Positions 9,301 through 16,085 of a stretch of 32,643 nucleotides of DNA are shown piece after piece. The stretch comes from Candidatus Melainabacteria bacterium (GTDB lineage: Bacteria; Cyanobacteriota; Vampirovibrionia; Obscuribacterales; Obscuribacteraceae), in contig JADZFV010000114.1 of assembly GCA_020854255.1 (NCBI GenBank), positions 1 to 32,643 of the forward strand, written 5' to 3'. A model generated the notes under the pieces. It was given only the letters and a program-made list of their open reading frames with translations, did not search any database and was not told the DNA's origin. A program made the translations under genes and the position numbers. Numbering within the stretch: position 1 is the first letter of the stretch; every line of letters starts with the position of its first letter.

Positions 9301-11521
9301 AGCGAGCGGCTGCTTCGCTCTGCACGTTGCCCTCGCCGACGACAGCTAAATACGCGTCGTTGACGGCTCTGCGTGTGAGGCGGTTGCCTTGAGTGTAAGT
9401 GGTACCGAACATGGCGCCCGTCTCTGCCACGACATCGATATCGGGCATGCTGACGACTTTGCCGTCGCCAACCAATTTATTTGTATTCTCGTTGCGCTGG
9501 AAGCCGACTGCTGTCCTGTCGGGGTAGACAATTTCGTCAAGCGGAATGCCGGTTTCTGCGTCTTTGATTTTGACGTAGTGGCGCCCATCTTTTTCACCGA
9601 GATATTCGACTACTTCGACTGGAACATCGGCATCTTTGTTTTTCCAGATCGCTTCGCCTTTCTGGAAACTCTCGGGTGGTTGAGGCCCTTCAGTGCCTTC
9701 TGTTTTTTCAGCCGGTTGCTTGGCTAATTCCATATCGCGCTTGATGGCGGCCAGACGTTCGTCCAGAGAGAGCGTCTCTTCCAGAGCTTCCGTGCGCGTT
9801 TTGTGCAATTCAGTCAGTTCGAGACGCTCCAGAGCGTTTAGCTCTTCGCCTTCGCCCGCTGCACGACGCAACAGCTCGTTATAGCGATCGACGGACTCAG
9901 CAGTTTTGCCTTGATTGCCGCTGACGATTTCCTCGGAGTCTTTTACTTCCTGCTGCGGATTGCGCGCTGCTTCCGCTTTGTGCATCGCTTCGGCAATCAT
10001 GTCGGGAAGCTTTTGGTAGCGATCTCTGTCTTTGATCACTTTCAATTCCATTTCAGGAATCGGCTTATCGCCGTTTGCTTGTCGGAGAATATCAGGCAGC
10101 CTCTGATACAACTTCATGGCACCCATATTCTGGACGCCCTTCAATTTCCCTTCGGCAGCCAAGGCATCTAAACGCTGTTGCAGAGCGGCTTGACCTGCAT
10201 CCAGCTCAGCCGACTCAGGAGTCACTTTAGCCACTTTTTCTACTTCAGGAACAACGCGCTTTTGGGCAAGTTCGTCCCCAACCGGAGTGACTTCATCAAC
10301 TCGTACAGTTTCGTCGATGACGGGCTCGTCTTCGCCTTTGCCTTTGCCCTTGTCCCCGCCTTGGTCTTCGCGGGTTCCCCAGCCTTTTGCTTTGGTTACG
10401 CGAGCAAGATCATCGCGCCAGTCGCCGAATTCGCCGTCTTGTTCTTCGCCGCCGCGCCTGCGGGTCTTGCCTGAAAATTGCGATTCGGATGAACTTTCTG
10501 TTGGTTTAAACAACCGCTCGCCGGCGCCTTTCAATTGGGACATAAGCGACGGGCCTTCTTTTTCGGTGAAGCCTCCGTGCGTGCCTGCGTTTTGCGGCAT
10601 GTACAGGCGACCGGCTTTGAAGCCAGTGCCGCCGGCAAACATGTCGACGCCACCCTGCAGCATCGAGCGCACAGCCAATTGAACCGGATCGAATTCACCT
10701 TTTTTCAACTGGTTCATCGCTTCACCGGTGAAGCCGCCGGTCACACCAAAACTGAAGCCGACGCCCATGTTGGAAGCCAGTCCGCTGCGCTCGAGCGCGC
10801 CGCCGGTTTTAGCGGAGATGCCTTTGAAGAGTTTGTGACCGACATGGAATGTCAGTGCGCCGGTGCCTGCACCCAGGAAAGTCGATTGTGTAGTGCGACC
10901 CAAGCCGCCGGCAATATCCAGGTTTCCTTCTTTGTTGAACCAATTCTCGCGGTGCATGCCTGTTTCCAGTGCACCACCGGCGCTACCAATGACAAGACCT
11001 TTCTCCCAGGTGCGCCAGCTTGTTGCACTGGCCTTGTCCATGATCACTTTCAGCCCGGCGCCTTTGCCGAAGCCCAAAAGACCGTCGGCAACCATTTCAC
11101 CGGCGGAAACATCAGGTGCGATTTTGATCTGGTCGACAGCGTGAACGCTTCCGGCAGCTATCCAGGGGATTTTGCCCCTGCCGGGAAGGAATAAGGTGGC
11201 TGCTTTGAGAAAGCCTGTGCCGTAAGTGCTGACTTCGTTCTGCCAATTCATGGTATCGCGGTCGGCCTTTACAGCAGCTGCGATTTCGCCTTGTTGTACT
11301 TTGCCTTGAGCGACTTTCTGCTCGAGTTCTTTTAGCGCGGTCAGCGACTTTTCATCGCCGCGGCTGAGAAAATTCGTGGTCGCTCTGTCGAGGAGGCCCC
11401 TGTGCTGGTCGATGAATTCGTGCTGGCGGATTTGCTCGCGCAGCGACTCAGCCGTGTCGGGAGGTGGCTCCTGAGCCCGGTTCAATTCCGGATTATTGAA
11501 TCTAGAGAGCCCTTCTGCCAT
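6359..11521 (-). CDS. Giant 1,720-aa repeat-containing protein of unknown function
   Basis: No known catalytic domain is recognised. Visible layout: charged helices (1-95); a Gly/Ala-rich, moderately hydrophobic region (100-310) with several weak membrane-like stretches; an acidic, Lys/Gly-rich disordered linker (340-435); helical segments with a short repeated motif (LYQRLPDILRQA at 471-482, RYQKLPDMIAEA at 501-512); a small beta-rich module (about 618-668); helical repeats at about 800-998; and a three-copy repeat at 1034-1090, 1127-1181 and 1224-1276. The C-terminus is Pro/Gly/Arg-rich. There is no signal peptide, so secretion is not indicated by sequence. Codon use is uniform throughout, supporting one intact gene. 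The Shine-Dalgarno is weak (GGGTGA about 14 nt upstream of the ATG). It stands alone, divergent from the regulator gene. A structural or scaffold role is a guess. Confidence 0.85.
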   Translation of the reverse strand: MAEGLSRFNNPELNRAQEPPPDTAESLREQIRQHEFIDQHRGLLDRATTNFLSRGDEKSLTALKELEQKVAQGKVQQGEIAAAVKADRDTMNWQNEVSTYGTGFLKAATLFLPGRGKIPWIAAGSVHAVDQIKIAPDVSAGEMVADGLLGFGKGAGLKVIMDKASATSWRTWEKGLVIGSAGGALETGMHRENWFNKEGNLDIAGGLGRTTQSTFLGAGTGALTFHVGHKLFKGISAKTGGALERSGLASNMGVGFSFGVTGGFTGEAMNQLKKGEFDPVQLAVRSMLQGGVDMFAGGTGFKAGRLYMPQNAGTHGGFTEKEGPSLMSQLKGAGERLFKPTESSSESQFSGKTRRRGGEEQDGEFGDWRDDLARVTKAKGWGTREDQGGDKGKGKGEDEPVIDETVRVDEVTPVGDELAQKRVVPEVEKVAKVTPESAELDAGQAALQQRLDALAAEGKLKGVQNMGAMKLYQRLPDILRQANGDKPIPEMELKVIKDRDRYQKLPDMIAEAMHKAEAARNPQQEVKDSEEIVSGNQGKTAESVDRYNELLRRAAGEGEELNALERLELTELHKTRTEALEETLSLDERLAAIKRDMELAKQPAEKTEGTEGPQPPESFQKGEAIWKNKDADVPVEVVEYLGEKDGRHYVKIKDAETGIPLDEIVYPDRTAVGFQRNENTNKLVGDGKVVSMPDIDVVAETGAMFGTTYTQGNRLTRRAVNDAYLAVVGEGNVQSEAAARLRQTALDHPELKPALEAIAAQHPEIDAVVKTALEGVVAPEPSPEQITLKDIVTRRPDELPALVQEGVNLATRAAKGEAGAQQQLNEFARRSTDSTNPSELIFDVQEGMMKVARAHPEMSRAVYEAYQDTLHNSQLVEFGTRFLRESLAGDGEATRLLNEFVGKHNHAEVKRGIIEAAKLDLSIADAVYDRYKDSFTLEDKFFWGGKYIADATGGTQAQMDRLVKFAQENPEPEVLSKMRLLADYYPQYKDAFHAGFGQMEGLHTDVPALDAGGKLIDARLAGLLGQPVENTSALKFMTELSRAIEARTDAGQPYEDAKAAILKNLDLLARLKGVDDTAFLRDAVREAAWPTDTATLAEAEKLMDIEVASREAARTGQPKPEAANPYNLILEVNAALKTRVQAGMRVDEAAAAIKKNLDRLAQSKGLENADYLDAHIVEAAVPSLSAAEDNITNIGKEMLELQIADAKIRAAGGERQSLPDGEAFVRSVWAEMMDYMSKGGKPQPLIDRVRARLEIQAALKGEQNANDMLPFLAEAGTFGHESATRPGTGNLEVNVTPENQVDVMQRIADFRQIAQNSKLPQDPQFSGSLLERMNQWFEHQMGVRKDLFEWMNNNPDLWDYARAYGANTEFSPIAAMIDSYPHMQSRFLSDFPSYQRQLFDPKPVPAERAPEEVVVEPEAPVEGQTQINPTVTKAVENMNSGDGNLQFQGAMESQYLMNPRARGVEQFNRWRQIMQLNADRLPPAWKSLFKRADVQAMPDDVLMEFLSANTAQAPARKGGWSWDKDMPEERAKSLEQALDAFKSADMKDPAKAGDPSIADATQVATALGIKLATAVASDRPLLNDILFKIGETAPFRTQYKQMLSLMLENATSGAEVKAVFEEFNKIQEVRNQYQPRVPRGQPRVEMTPEQTMEMMARLQAIIDRAREIGLQTNPSNPDLLSQIIGDLALGKGQRDETPRKPFGAPGGKPGGDRGPRPPRQ

Positions 11522-11840
11522 TACAACGCCGGTTCACCCTTTTATCAGCTCATTTACTGAACAGATCATTCATACATATACGCGAATTTATATATGCAAA
11601 TCGAGCTTACGATTAAATCTTTCCACGAACAATGGGGAATCTCCCACGGAGCTCGCGCAGTCGCCACTTAGCGGCATTTAGCCGGTTTATTTACTGTCAC
11701 CCGTTGTGCCATTGCCGCCTGCTCAAATGTCCATATAAATGGGTTGGAAAGATCCGCCAGCGGGGCATGAGACCATAGGGTCTTAAATCAATCCCGGCAA
11801 AGCTTTGTGACCGTTTTTTGTTTGTGTATTTGAGGCGGCG
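11522..11840. other. Divergent intergenic region between the giant gene and the regulator
   Basis: About 320 nt without a gene. It contains an AT-rich inverted repeat, CATATA at 11575-11580 and TATATG at 11591-11596, spaced by 10 nt. This could be an operator or the overlapping -10 regions of divergent promoters. A Shine-Dalgarno GAGG lies just before the regulator ATG. Nothing else is supported. Confidence 0.35.
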
Positions 11841-12521
11841 ATGGCGAAAGTTCTTGTAATCGAGGACGAACCGGACTTCTCAGAACTGATCGGCAGTTGG
11901 CTCAAAAGTGAACACCACACGATTGAAACAGTCGATAACGGCGAAGAGGCGCTTGACCGCCTGAAATTCTACAAATACGACATTATCATCCTGGATTGGG
12001 TGCTGCCGGGCCTTTCCGGCGTTGAAGTCTGCCGCGACTACCGCAATACCGGCGGCACGACGCCGATTCTCATGCTCACCTCCAAGAAGCACGTAGATGA
12101 GAAGTCGCAGGGACTTGATGCCGGCGCTGATGACTACCTGACCAAACCCTTTGAGCTGAAAGAATTGTCTGCCCGCGTGCGCGCCCTGCTCAGGCGTCCC
12201 AGCGCATTTTCCGGTTCGATTTTGAAAGTCGGCAATCTGGCCCTCGAGCCCAACAGCTTCAAAGTGAGCCGCTCCGGAGCAGAAATTTCACTACTGCCCA
12301 AAGAATTCGCCCTGCTCGAATTTCTGATGCGACACCCCAACCAGGTTTTCAGTGCCGAGGCAATTCTCGACCGGGTCTGGGCCTCAGAATCGGAAGCGTC
12401 GCCTGAAACCATCCGCACTTATATAAAACGCCTGCGCAAAAAGCTTGATATCGAAGGGCAGCCGAGCATTTTGGCGACTGTGCACGGGGTGGGCTACAAA
12501 CTGGAGCCCCCACCGGAATGA
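11841..12521 (+). CDS. OmpR-family response regulator (receiver + winged helix)
   Basis: Transcription factor activated by phosphorylation. The 226-aa protein has a receiver domain (2-115): acidic pair E8/D9, phospho-acceptor D52 in LDWVLPG, switch T80 and K102 in TKPF. A winged-helix DNA-binding domain follows (about 128-222) with the RTYIKRLRKKL recognition-helix region and the C-terminal HGVGYKLE hairpin. GAGG lies 6 nt before the ATG. No kinase gene is adjacent. It is of identical length to, and closely similar to, the regulator at 31280, which does sit beside a kinase, so cross-talk with that kinase is possible (inference). A lone receiver gene follows 71 nt downstream on the same strand. 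Confidence 0.95.
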   Translation: MAKVLVIEDEPDFSELIGSWLKSEHHTIETVDNGEEALDRLKFYKYDIIILDWVLPGLSGVEVCRDYRNTGGTTPILMLTSKKHVDEKSQGLDAGADDYLTKPFELKELSARVRALLRRPSAFSGSILKVGNLALEPNSFKVSRSGAEISLLPKEFALLEFLMRHPNQVFSAEAILDRVWASESEASPETIRTYIKRLRKKLDIEGQPSILATVHGVGYKLEPPPE

Positions 12522-12592
12522 AGCAGTGCGGATAATTGCGGACCGGCACTGAGACAGGCGAATAGAAAAGAACAGGAGAACCCAGTATCCAA

Positions 12593-12970
12593 ATGACCAT
12601 GAAAATACTGATCATCGACGATGAGGAAGACAATCGCCAGATTGCCAATCTGGCATTGACCATGATCGGCGGTTGGACGGTCATCGAGGCAGACGGCGGC
12701 GAAGCCGGACTTCGCCTTGCTGAAGCTGAAAAACCAGATGTAATCCTGCTCGACTTTGTTATGCCGGCGATGAATGGTCTCGATACTTTGAATGCGTTGC
12801 GCAGGAATCCTTCTACAGTCAAGATCCCGGTCATATTTGTCTCGACAAAATCGCTTAAGGAAAGAGAGAAAGAACTGATGGATGCAGGTGCTCAAGGCAT
12901 TTTGCAGAAGCCGTTCAATCCCACACAACTGCCTGAGATGATCAAATCGATTACCGGCTTGGGTTCTTAG
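12593..12970 (+). CDS. Stand-alone receiver-domain response regulator
   Basis: A CheY/Spo0F-like phosphoreceiver of 125 aa with no output domain. It has the acidic pair D9/D10, phospho-acceptor D54 in LLDFVMPAM, Ser/Thr at 84-85 and K106 in LQKPF. It probably relays phosphoryl groups or acts by protein-protein contact. AGGAGA lies 13 nt before the ATG at 12593; a second ATG at 12599 is too far from it. It lies downstream of the OmpR-type regulator with a 71-nt gap and is closed by an intrinsic terminator, suggesting a two-gene signalling unit. Confidence 0.93.
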   Translation: MTMKILIIDDEEDNRQIANLALTMIGGWTVIEADGGEAGLRLAEAEKPDVILLDFVMPAMNGLDTLNALRRNPSTVKIPVIFVSTKSLKEREKELMDAGAQGILQKPFNPTQLPEMIKSITGLGS

Positions 12971-13019
12971 AAAGGCTTCAAAGATCGCCGCCGCTTTGTA
13001 AAAAGCTCAAAAATCAAGA

Positions 13020-13063
13020 CGGTCCCCTCAGCAGAGATGGTGGCTGAGAAGACCGGCTTTTTT
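13020..13063 (+). terminator. Intrinsic terminator after the receiver gene
   Basis: The stem CGGTC-(CC)-CTCAGC pairs with GCTGAG-(AA)-GACCG, giving 11 bp with a 2x2 internal loop and a 10-nt apical loop, followed by GC and six T. It lies 50 nt after the stop and just before the 3' end of the convergent 91-aa gene. Confidence 0.85.
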
Positions 13064-13076
13064 GGCTGCTGCGGGG

Positions 13077-13352
13077 TTAAGCTTTTACAACTCCTAATAC
13101 TTCCAGCAAGGCGTTGCAGAAGGACATCAGGCAGGCGATTTTGCCTTCGTTGTTCTTCATTTGCATGGGCTTCAAGGCAGTCGAGGATTTCTTAGCGATG
13201 GCGGTAGCTGCCGGTTGGTTATTGCCGGTGGCGCGCATATTGGTTCTCTTTTGAAGATTCTGCTGTACCAATTGACGGGCGCCTTCAGCGTTTTTGTAAT
13301 TTACCGAGTTTAAAGAGTGTCCAGCGGTCAATGGGATAGCTTGTGCGTTCAT
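13077..13352 (-). CDS. Hypothetical small protein, 91 aa
   Basis: Not recognised. The protein is basic, Asn/Gln/Ala-rich in its first two thirds and probably disordered there. It ends in a hydrophobic helix containing two Cys (roughly residues 70-90, CLMSFCNALLEVLGVV). There is no N-terminal signal. Reality as a gene is supported by GGAGAG 8 nt before the ATG at 13352 and by its position between a terminator and an intergenic region on a strand with no competing frame. The C-terminal helix could be a membrane tail or an interaction helix. Confidence 0.65.
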   Translation of the reverse strand: MNAQAIPLTAGHSLNSVNYKNAEGARQLVQQNLQKRTNMRATGNNQPAATAIAKKSSTALKPMQMKNNEGKIACLMSFCNALLEVLGVVKA

Positions 13353-13557
13353 CTCTTTATCTCTCCGTCTTTCTAATTTGATCGTTCAGTCAGCCCTTAC
13401 ATTGGTGATAACCAAAGGTGGCTGAGTATTAGGGGGAAACGCCAAAATTTTTTTTGAAAAACTCAAAAACGCCCCAGGGGATGGACTTTTGAATTTTTGA
13501 AACATTTAAACGGTGTCAAGACTTGTATGTTTCAAACAGGGAACTGATCGATTAGCA

Positions 13558-13585
13558 TTGAAAAACATACAAATGTATGTATAAT
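13558..13585 (+). promoter_or_regulatory. Promoter with palindromic operator in the spacer
   Basis: TTGAAA (13558-13563) and a perfect TATAAT (13580-13585) are separated by 16 nt. The spacer holds the palindrome ACATAC-AAAT-GTATGT (13565-13580), which abuts the -10 box. Another GTATGT half-site lies at 13525-13530, followed by TTCAA, so the element TGTATGT..TTCAA is repeated in inverted order upstream. This is the usual geometry for a repressed promoter. No protein gene with a ribosome-binding site follows on the plus strand. Confidence 0.6.
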
Positions 13586-13589
13586 AGAG

Positions 13590-13720
13590 ATATAGGATTG
13601 AATGACTGCCCGAACATCAGCAGTAATGCTCCTATGCGCGAGTGTCTACCCGGGGCCCTCGCGCAATCAGAGGGGCTGCTTGCGCACATTGGTGGGCAGG
13701 TAGCTGTGTTGGCGCAGCAT
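13590..13720 (+). ncRNA. Candidate small RNA downstream of the operator promoter
   Basis: Downstream of a strong promoter there is no supported reading frame, but two hairpins are visible. GCGCGAG (13636-13642) pairs with CTCGCGC (13658-13664). A bulged stem pairs GCTGC..GC..CACA (13675-13688) with TGTG..GCGCAGC (13705-13718). The transcript would run towards and antisense to the 3' end of pyrE. No T-run terminator was found, so the 3' end is unknown. A short unknown peptide cannot be ruled out. Confidence 0.3.
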
Positions 13721-13753
13721 TTTCGAGTCGGTCAAAATTCTTGCGAAATAATA

Positions 13754-14386
13754 CTAGGCGCGAGCGGCCAGATAAGCCTTACCCTTGCCAACCGATGTGT
13801 TCACAGGTACGCCTTCGCGGCACAAAGGGCAGTCATTTTCTGCAAAAGAGTCCAAAGTCACGGCTGTCAGGGCATTCAGTGCCACACCTCCCATCGCCTC
13901 CGGTCCCACCCCGCTCCGATTACATAAAATACTGGCGCCCAGGATATTGCCGTTCAAAGCCCGAACTGCCTCCACTACTTTGGCCACACTGCCGCCTGTG
14001 GTGACTACGTCCTCGACAACCACGACATTCTTACCTCTTACAAGGACGTCATAGCCGCGTTTAAAAATCCTGTTTTTCTCCGTGCCTTCTTCCTCGGCAT
14101 ATACAGCCAGGGTTTCGCCCGCTCTGCGCCGCCGGGTCAAGTGATAGGCCACCCACTGAGACAAAACCACCCCGCCAATGGTGGGCCCGGCCACCGCATC
14201 CACTAAGTCTGCATCGTAAGCCAGAGCCATCATCTCGCCCACGCGAGAGGTAGCTTCGGTGTGTACATAGAGCGCATCCTTATTTATGTAAGCAGACCCG
14301 TGCCGGCCCGATGTGTAAATGATGTGGCTTTCGGTTACCAGCGCGCCAGCATCAGCTAGCAGACTCATTACTTCGTCATTACTCAT
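13754..14386 (-). CDS. pyrE: Orotate phosphoribosyltransferase
   Basis: Joins orotate and phosphoribosyl pyrophosphate to give orotidine 5'-phosphate in pyrimidine synthesis, in the cytoplasm. The 210-aa protein shows the orotate-side motif SGRHGSAYINK (26-36), the AGPTIGG loop (66-72) and the PRPP-binding motif VVVVEDVVTTGGS (121-133). It ends in a short extension with CPLC (186-189), a possible metal-binding or structural pair seen in some longer members. The start at 14386 is set by GGGAG about 9 nt upstream. The open frame extends 119 codons further upstream, but that part lacks enzyme-like sequence and lies antisense to a small gene. No other pyrimidine gene is nearby, and a role as a related purine or pyrimidine phosphoribosyltransferase remains possible. 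Confidence 0.92.
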   Translation of the reverse strand: MSNDEVMSLLADAGALVTESHIIYTSGRHGSAYINKDALYVHTEATSRVGEMMALAYDADLVDAVAGPTIGGVVLSQWVAYHLTRRRRAGETLAVYAEEEGTEKNRIFKRGYDVLVRGKNVVVVEDVVTTGGSVAKVVEAVRALNGNILGASILCNRSGVGPEAMGGVALNALTAVTLDSFAENDCPLCREGVPVNTSVGKGKAYLAARA

Positions 14387-14601
14387 CGAATTTCTCCCAA
14401 AAAATGCGCCAGAATTAAAGCCTGAGCCATTTTCTTGCAAAACAGAAGCACACCAATACAGCATTCCATATAGCGTTTCCAGCCTTTTTGAAGCGTATTC
14501 TGGGGTATCCAAAAGAAATTCTGTCTGTGACTCTGGTTCCACAATTTTGCCACAAAAAAAAATTACACTGCTTGCGTTGAGTCCAAAAAAGGCTTGTCGC
14601 A

Positions 14602-14772
14602 ATGAAACACCCAGACCGCTCCCCCCAAAAGAGTTTCCAAAGATTGAACTTGAAGGAGCTCGGTTTGCAGCAGCAAGTAGAGACCAGACTCGCCAGTCAG
14701 AAGCCCTCGCTATTAAGGCGCATGACTGAACAGTTGCAAGCACGACTGACCAAAAAGGCAGCTGCTAAGTAA
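14602..14772 (+). CDS. Small basic protein, 56 aa (paralogue of the 59-aa gene at 15055)
   Basis: Not a known family to me. It is Lys/Arg/Gln-rich and helical in appearance, without a signal or membrane segment. Residues 9-20 (QKSFQRLNLKEL) match QRGFQKLDLNEL in the 59-aa product at 15055, and both continue with a Lys/Arg-rich amphipathic helix. AAGG lies 9 nt before the ATG. A strong intrinsic terminator begins 34 nt after the stop. It lies divergent from pyrE. The shared motif, the start signal and the terminator support a real gene despite its size. A nucleic-acid- or protein-binding role is only a guess from charge. Confidence 0.6.
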   Translation: MKHPDRSPQKSFQRLNLKELGLQQQVETRLASQKPSLLRRMTEQLQARLTKKAAAK

Positions 14773-14806
14773 CTGACCACAGATAGCAAAGCTTTTCTTC
14801 GAAGGG

Positions 14807-14851
14807 GCGGACTCAAGAAATTGAGTCCGCTGGGGTTTTGGGGTCTTTTTT
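14807..14851 (+). terminator. Intrinsic terminator of the 56-aa gene
   Basis: The perfect 10-bp stem GCGGACTCAA / TTGAGTCCGC (14807-14830) has a GAAA tetraloop. It is followed by TGGGGTTTTGGGG and a run of six T at about 14846-14851. The flanking pattern GGGGC-stem-GGGTTTTGGGG recurs at the next terminator. Confidence 0.85.
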
Positions 14852-15054
14852 CATTTCTTGCCCGAGTCGGCGGATTTCGAGAAAGGGCAAAACCAGGATG
14901 AGTTATTCAGCGTCGCAGTGAGAGCTGGTCGATATTGGCATTTAATCTTTCTGCCCGAAAAAATTCGATTCGGGACGAAAATTCCACAACTATTCCACAA
15001 CTGATCCGTAAGCTGTTCACATCTGGACAACAGATTCCCCCCGAGGATATAACG

Positions 15055-15234
15055 ATGCAAGTCGAAAAGAGAGAAAGTCAACGCGGTTTTCAAAAGCTTG
15101 ATCTCAACGAACTCGAATGCCTCGCTAAGTCAAAGACCACAAAGAAAGATTTGCGCCGCGGATTGCGCCAGTTGATCTCGAATGCCGTCAAGTCAGTTAT
15201 GCCGGCGCAAAAATTCAATCACGACTATCAATAA
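15055..15234 (+). CDS. Small basic protein, 59 aa (paralogue of the 56-aa gene at 14602)
   Basis: Same unrecognised family as the gene at 14602: residues 9-20 are QRGFQKLDLNEL, followed by a Lys/Arg-rich helix (KKDLRRGLRQLISNAVKSV). There is no signal peptide. GAGG lies about 9 nt before the ATG at 15055. A longer frame starting at TTG 14935 has no comparable start signal and its extra residues do not resemble the paralogue. The stop is followed 25 nt later by an intrinsic terminator with the same architecture as the upstream copy. The pair looks like a tandem duplication that has since diverged. Confidence 0.7.
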   Translation: MQVEKRESQRGFQKLDLNELECLAKSKTTKKDLRRGLRQLISNAVKSVMPAQKFNHDYQ

Positions 15235-15259
15235 AAAGTTTTCACGACTAACGGAAAGG

Positions 15260-15295
15260 GGCGGGTCTGGTATTAACCGGACCCGCCGGGTTTTT
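15260..15295 (+). terminator. Intrinsic terminator of the 59-aa gene
   Basis: A 12-bp stem (15260-15271 with 15276-15287, one T-G pair) has the 4-nt loop ATTA and is followed by GGGTTTTT. The T-G pair forms only in RNA made from the plus strand, agreeing with the gene orientation. Confidence 0.9.
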
Positions 15296-15346
15296 GGGGA
15301 ACAACGAGAGATTCTTCGCGTCCACTGCAACATAACAAGAGCGAAA

Positions 15347-15490
15347 ATGAACGGGAAAAATCTGAGCAATCATTCAATGTTGAGTGCGTCTACGCAAAGT
15401 GTTCTTGCCGAAAAGAGAAGCAGGTATGGGCTAAGCAGAATCGAAAGAGTGCAAAGCTTACTTCGATCGAAAAAGATCGAAGTAAGCTAA
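15347..15490 (+). CDS. Possible small protein, 47 aa
   Basis: A short frame with a basic, Ser-rich product (residues 20-45 Lys/Arg-rich). There is only a weak purine-rich stretch before the ATG. It has no clear similarity to the two small genes upstream. Its last 12 codons are formed by one arm and the loop of a perfect 14-bp palindrome, which is an argument that the palindrome rather than a protein is what is maintained. Listed because position, size and charge resemble the neighbouring small genes. Confidence 0.25.
   Translation: MNGKNLSNHSMLSASTQSVLAEKRSRYGLSRIERVQSLLRSKKIEVS
15455..15488. repeat. Perfect 14-bp inverted repeat
   Basis: AGCTTACTTCGATC (15455-15468) and GATCGAAGTAAGCT (15475-15488) are exact complements around a 6-nt A-rich loop. 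No T-run follows directly, so it is not a classical terminator. A second AT-rich palindrome centred on CTGCAG follows at about 15497-15516. It could be a transcript-end or processing hairpin, or a protein-binding site. Confidence 0.7.
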
Positions 15491-15781
15491 GACAACGAAA
15501 TTTTCTGCAGAAAAATTTTTCCTCAAAAAAATTTCCATTGCTAATCACCGAGCGTGCTCCAGAACCAAGACAGAGTAATCGATTTGAGCATCGCGGCCGG
15601 GCACCGGTGACGGTGCCTAACGCATATCCAGTGCGTACAGAGAGTGTAGAAAACGGGCGCAAAGATTAAACTCTAACTTGACAGGGCGACGAATAAAAAT
15701 CATGCTTGTTAATAAGGGCTCTCTTATAGGGCTTTGCGTGAGAGATAAGAAGAACTGGTCAAAGAATTTTAGGGATACTTT
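15491..15781. other. Intergenic region with palindromes and a candidate promoter
   Basis: About 290 nt without a gene. It includes the AT-rich CTGCAG-centred palindrome, the inverted repeat GGCACCG-GTGA-CGGTGCC (15600-15617), and TTGACA at 15678-15683 with a weak -10 (CATGCT at 15701-15706, 17-nt spacing). The latter is a candidate promoter for the 82-aa gene. Confidence 0.4.
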
Positions 15782-16030
15782 ATGGAAACTGTAGATACAT
15801 TCGACTTACTCGAATTCCAGCAGAAAGCACGTGAGCTCTGCTGTCCCAAAAAGCTTTTTCAGCTTTGGGAGGATGTGTGCAGGCGTTACGACAGCCGTGA
15901 AATCGGCGAGTACGAATTGGAAGAAATGAAGGAAGTCATCTGGCCAAGCCTTCATGCTCTCGCTTCCCTTCGCAACAGTGTCAATGACGCACCGGCAGCC
16001 ATCGAAGAGCCGAAGCGCAAGCGCGCCTGA
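15782..16030 (+). CDS. Hypothetical small protein, 82 aa
   Basis: Not recognised. An acidic, helix-rich soluble protein (many Glu, Leu and Arg; CCPKKLFQLWEDVCRR in the first third) with a Lys/Arg tail (PKRKRA). There are three Cys within the first 35 residues, two of them adjacent. There is no signal peptide. AGGGA lies 8 nt before the ATG, and a TTGACA box lies about 100 nt upstream. It converges with the EVE-domain gene, with 55 nt between stops. The size and composition suit a small adaptor or regulatory protein, but nothing in the sequence shows the partner. Confidence 0.75.
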   Translation: METVDTFDLLEFQQKARELCCPKKLFQLWEDVCRRYDSREIGEYELEEMKEVIWPSLHALASLRNSVNDAPAAIEEPKRKRA

Positions 16031-16085
16031 GTCAGGAGATTCTTGCGTTGTTGCCGGCAAAAGCGTGCCTAAACGCGCACTTAAA

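Noticed and set aside
7370-9349. Long plus-strand open frames of about 210 and 280 codons inside the giant gene
   Set aside because: They are antisense to a continuous 1,720-codon gene with coherent protein sequence, have no ribosome-binding sites, and give Phe/His/Cys-rich products typical of antisense reading.
13509-13520. Minus-strand TTGACA (read from TGTCAA) as promoter of the 91-aa gene
   Set aside because: No acceptable -10 box at 16-18 nt; it may be real, but I could not support it.
13634-13927. A plus-strand frame of about 97 codons after the operator promoter
   Set aside because: No ribosome-binding site before its ATG; most of it is antisense to pyrE and the product has no protein-like pattern.
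14387-14743. A 119-codon upstream extension of pyrE
   Set aside because: The extra sequence does not resemble any phosphoribosyltransferase N-terminus, lies antisense to the 56-aa gene, and a good Shine-Dalgarno supports the ATG at 14386.
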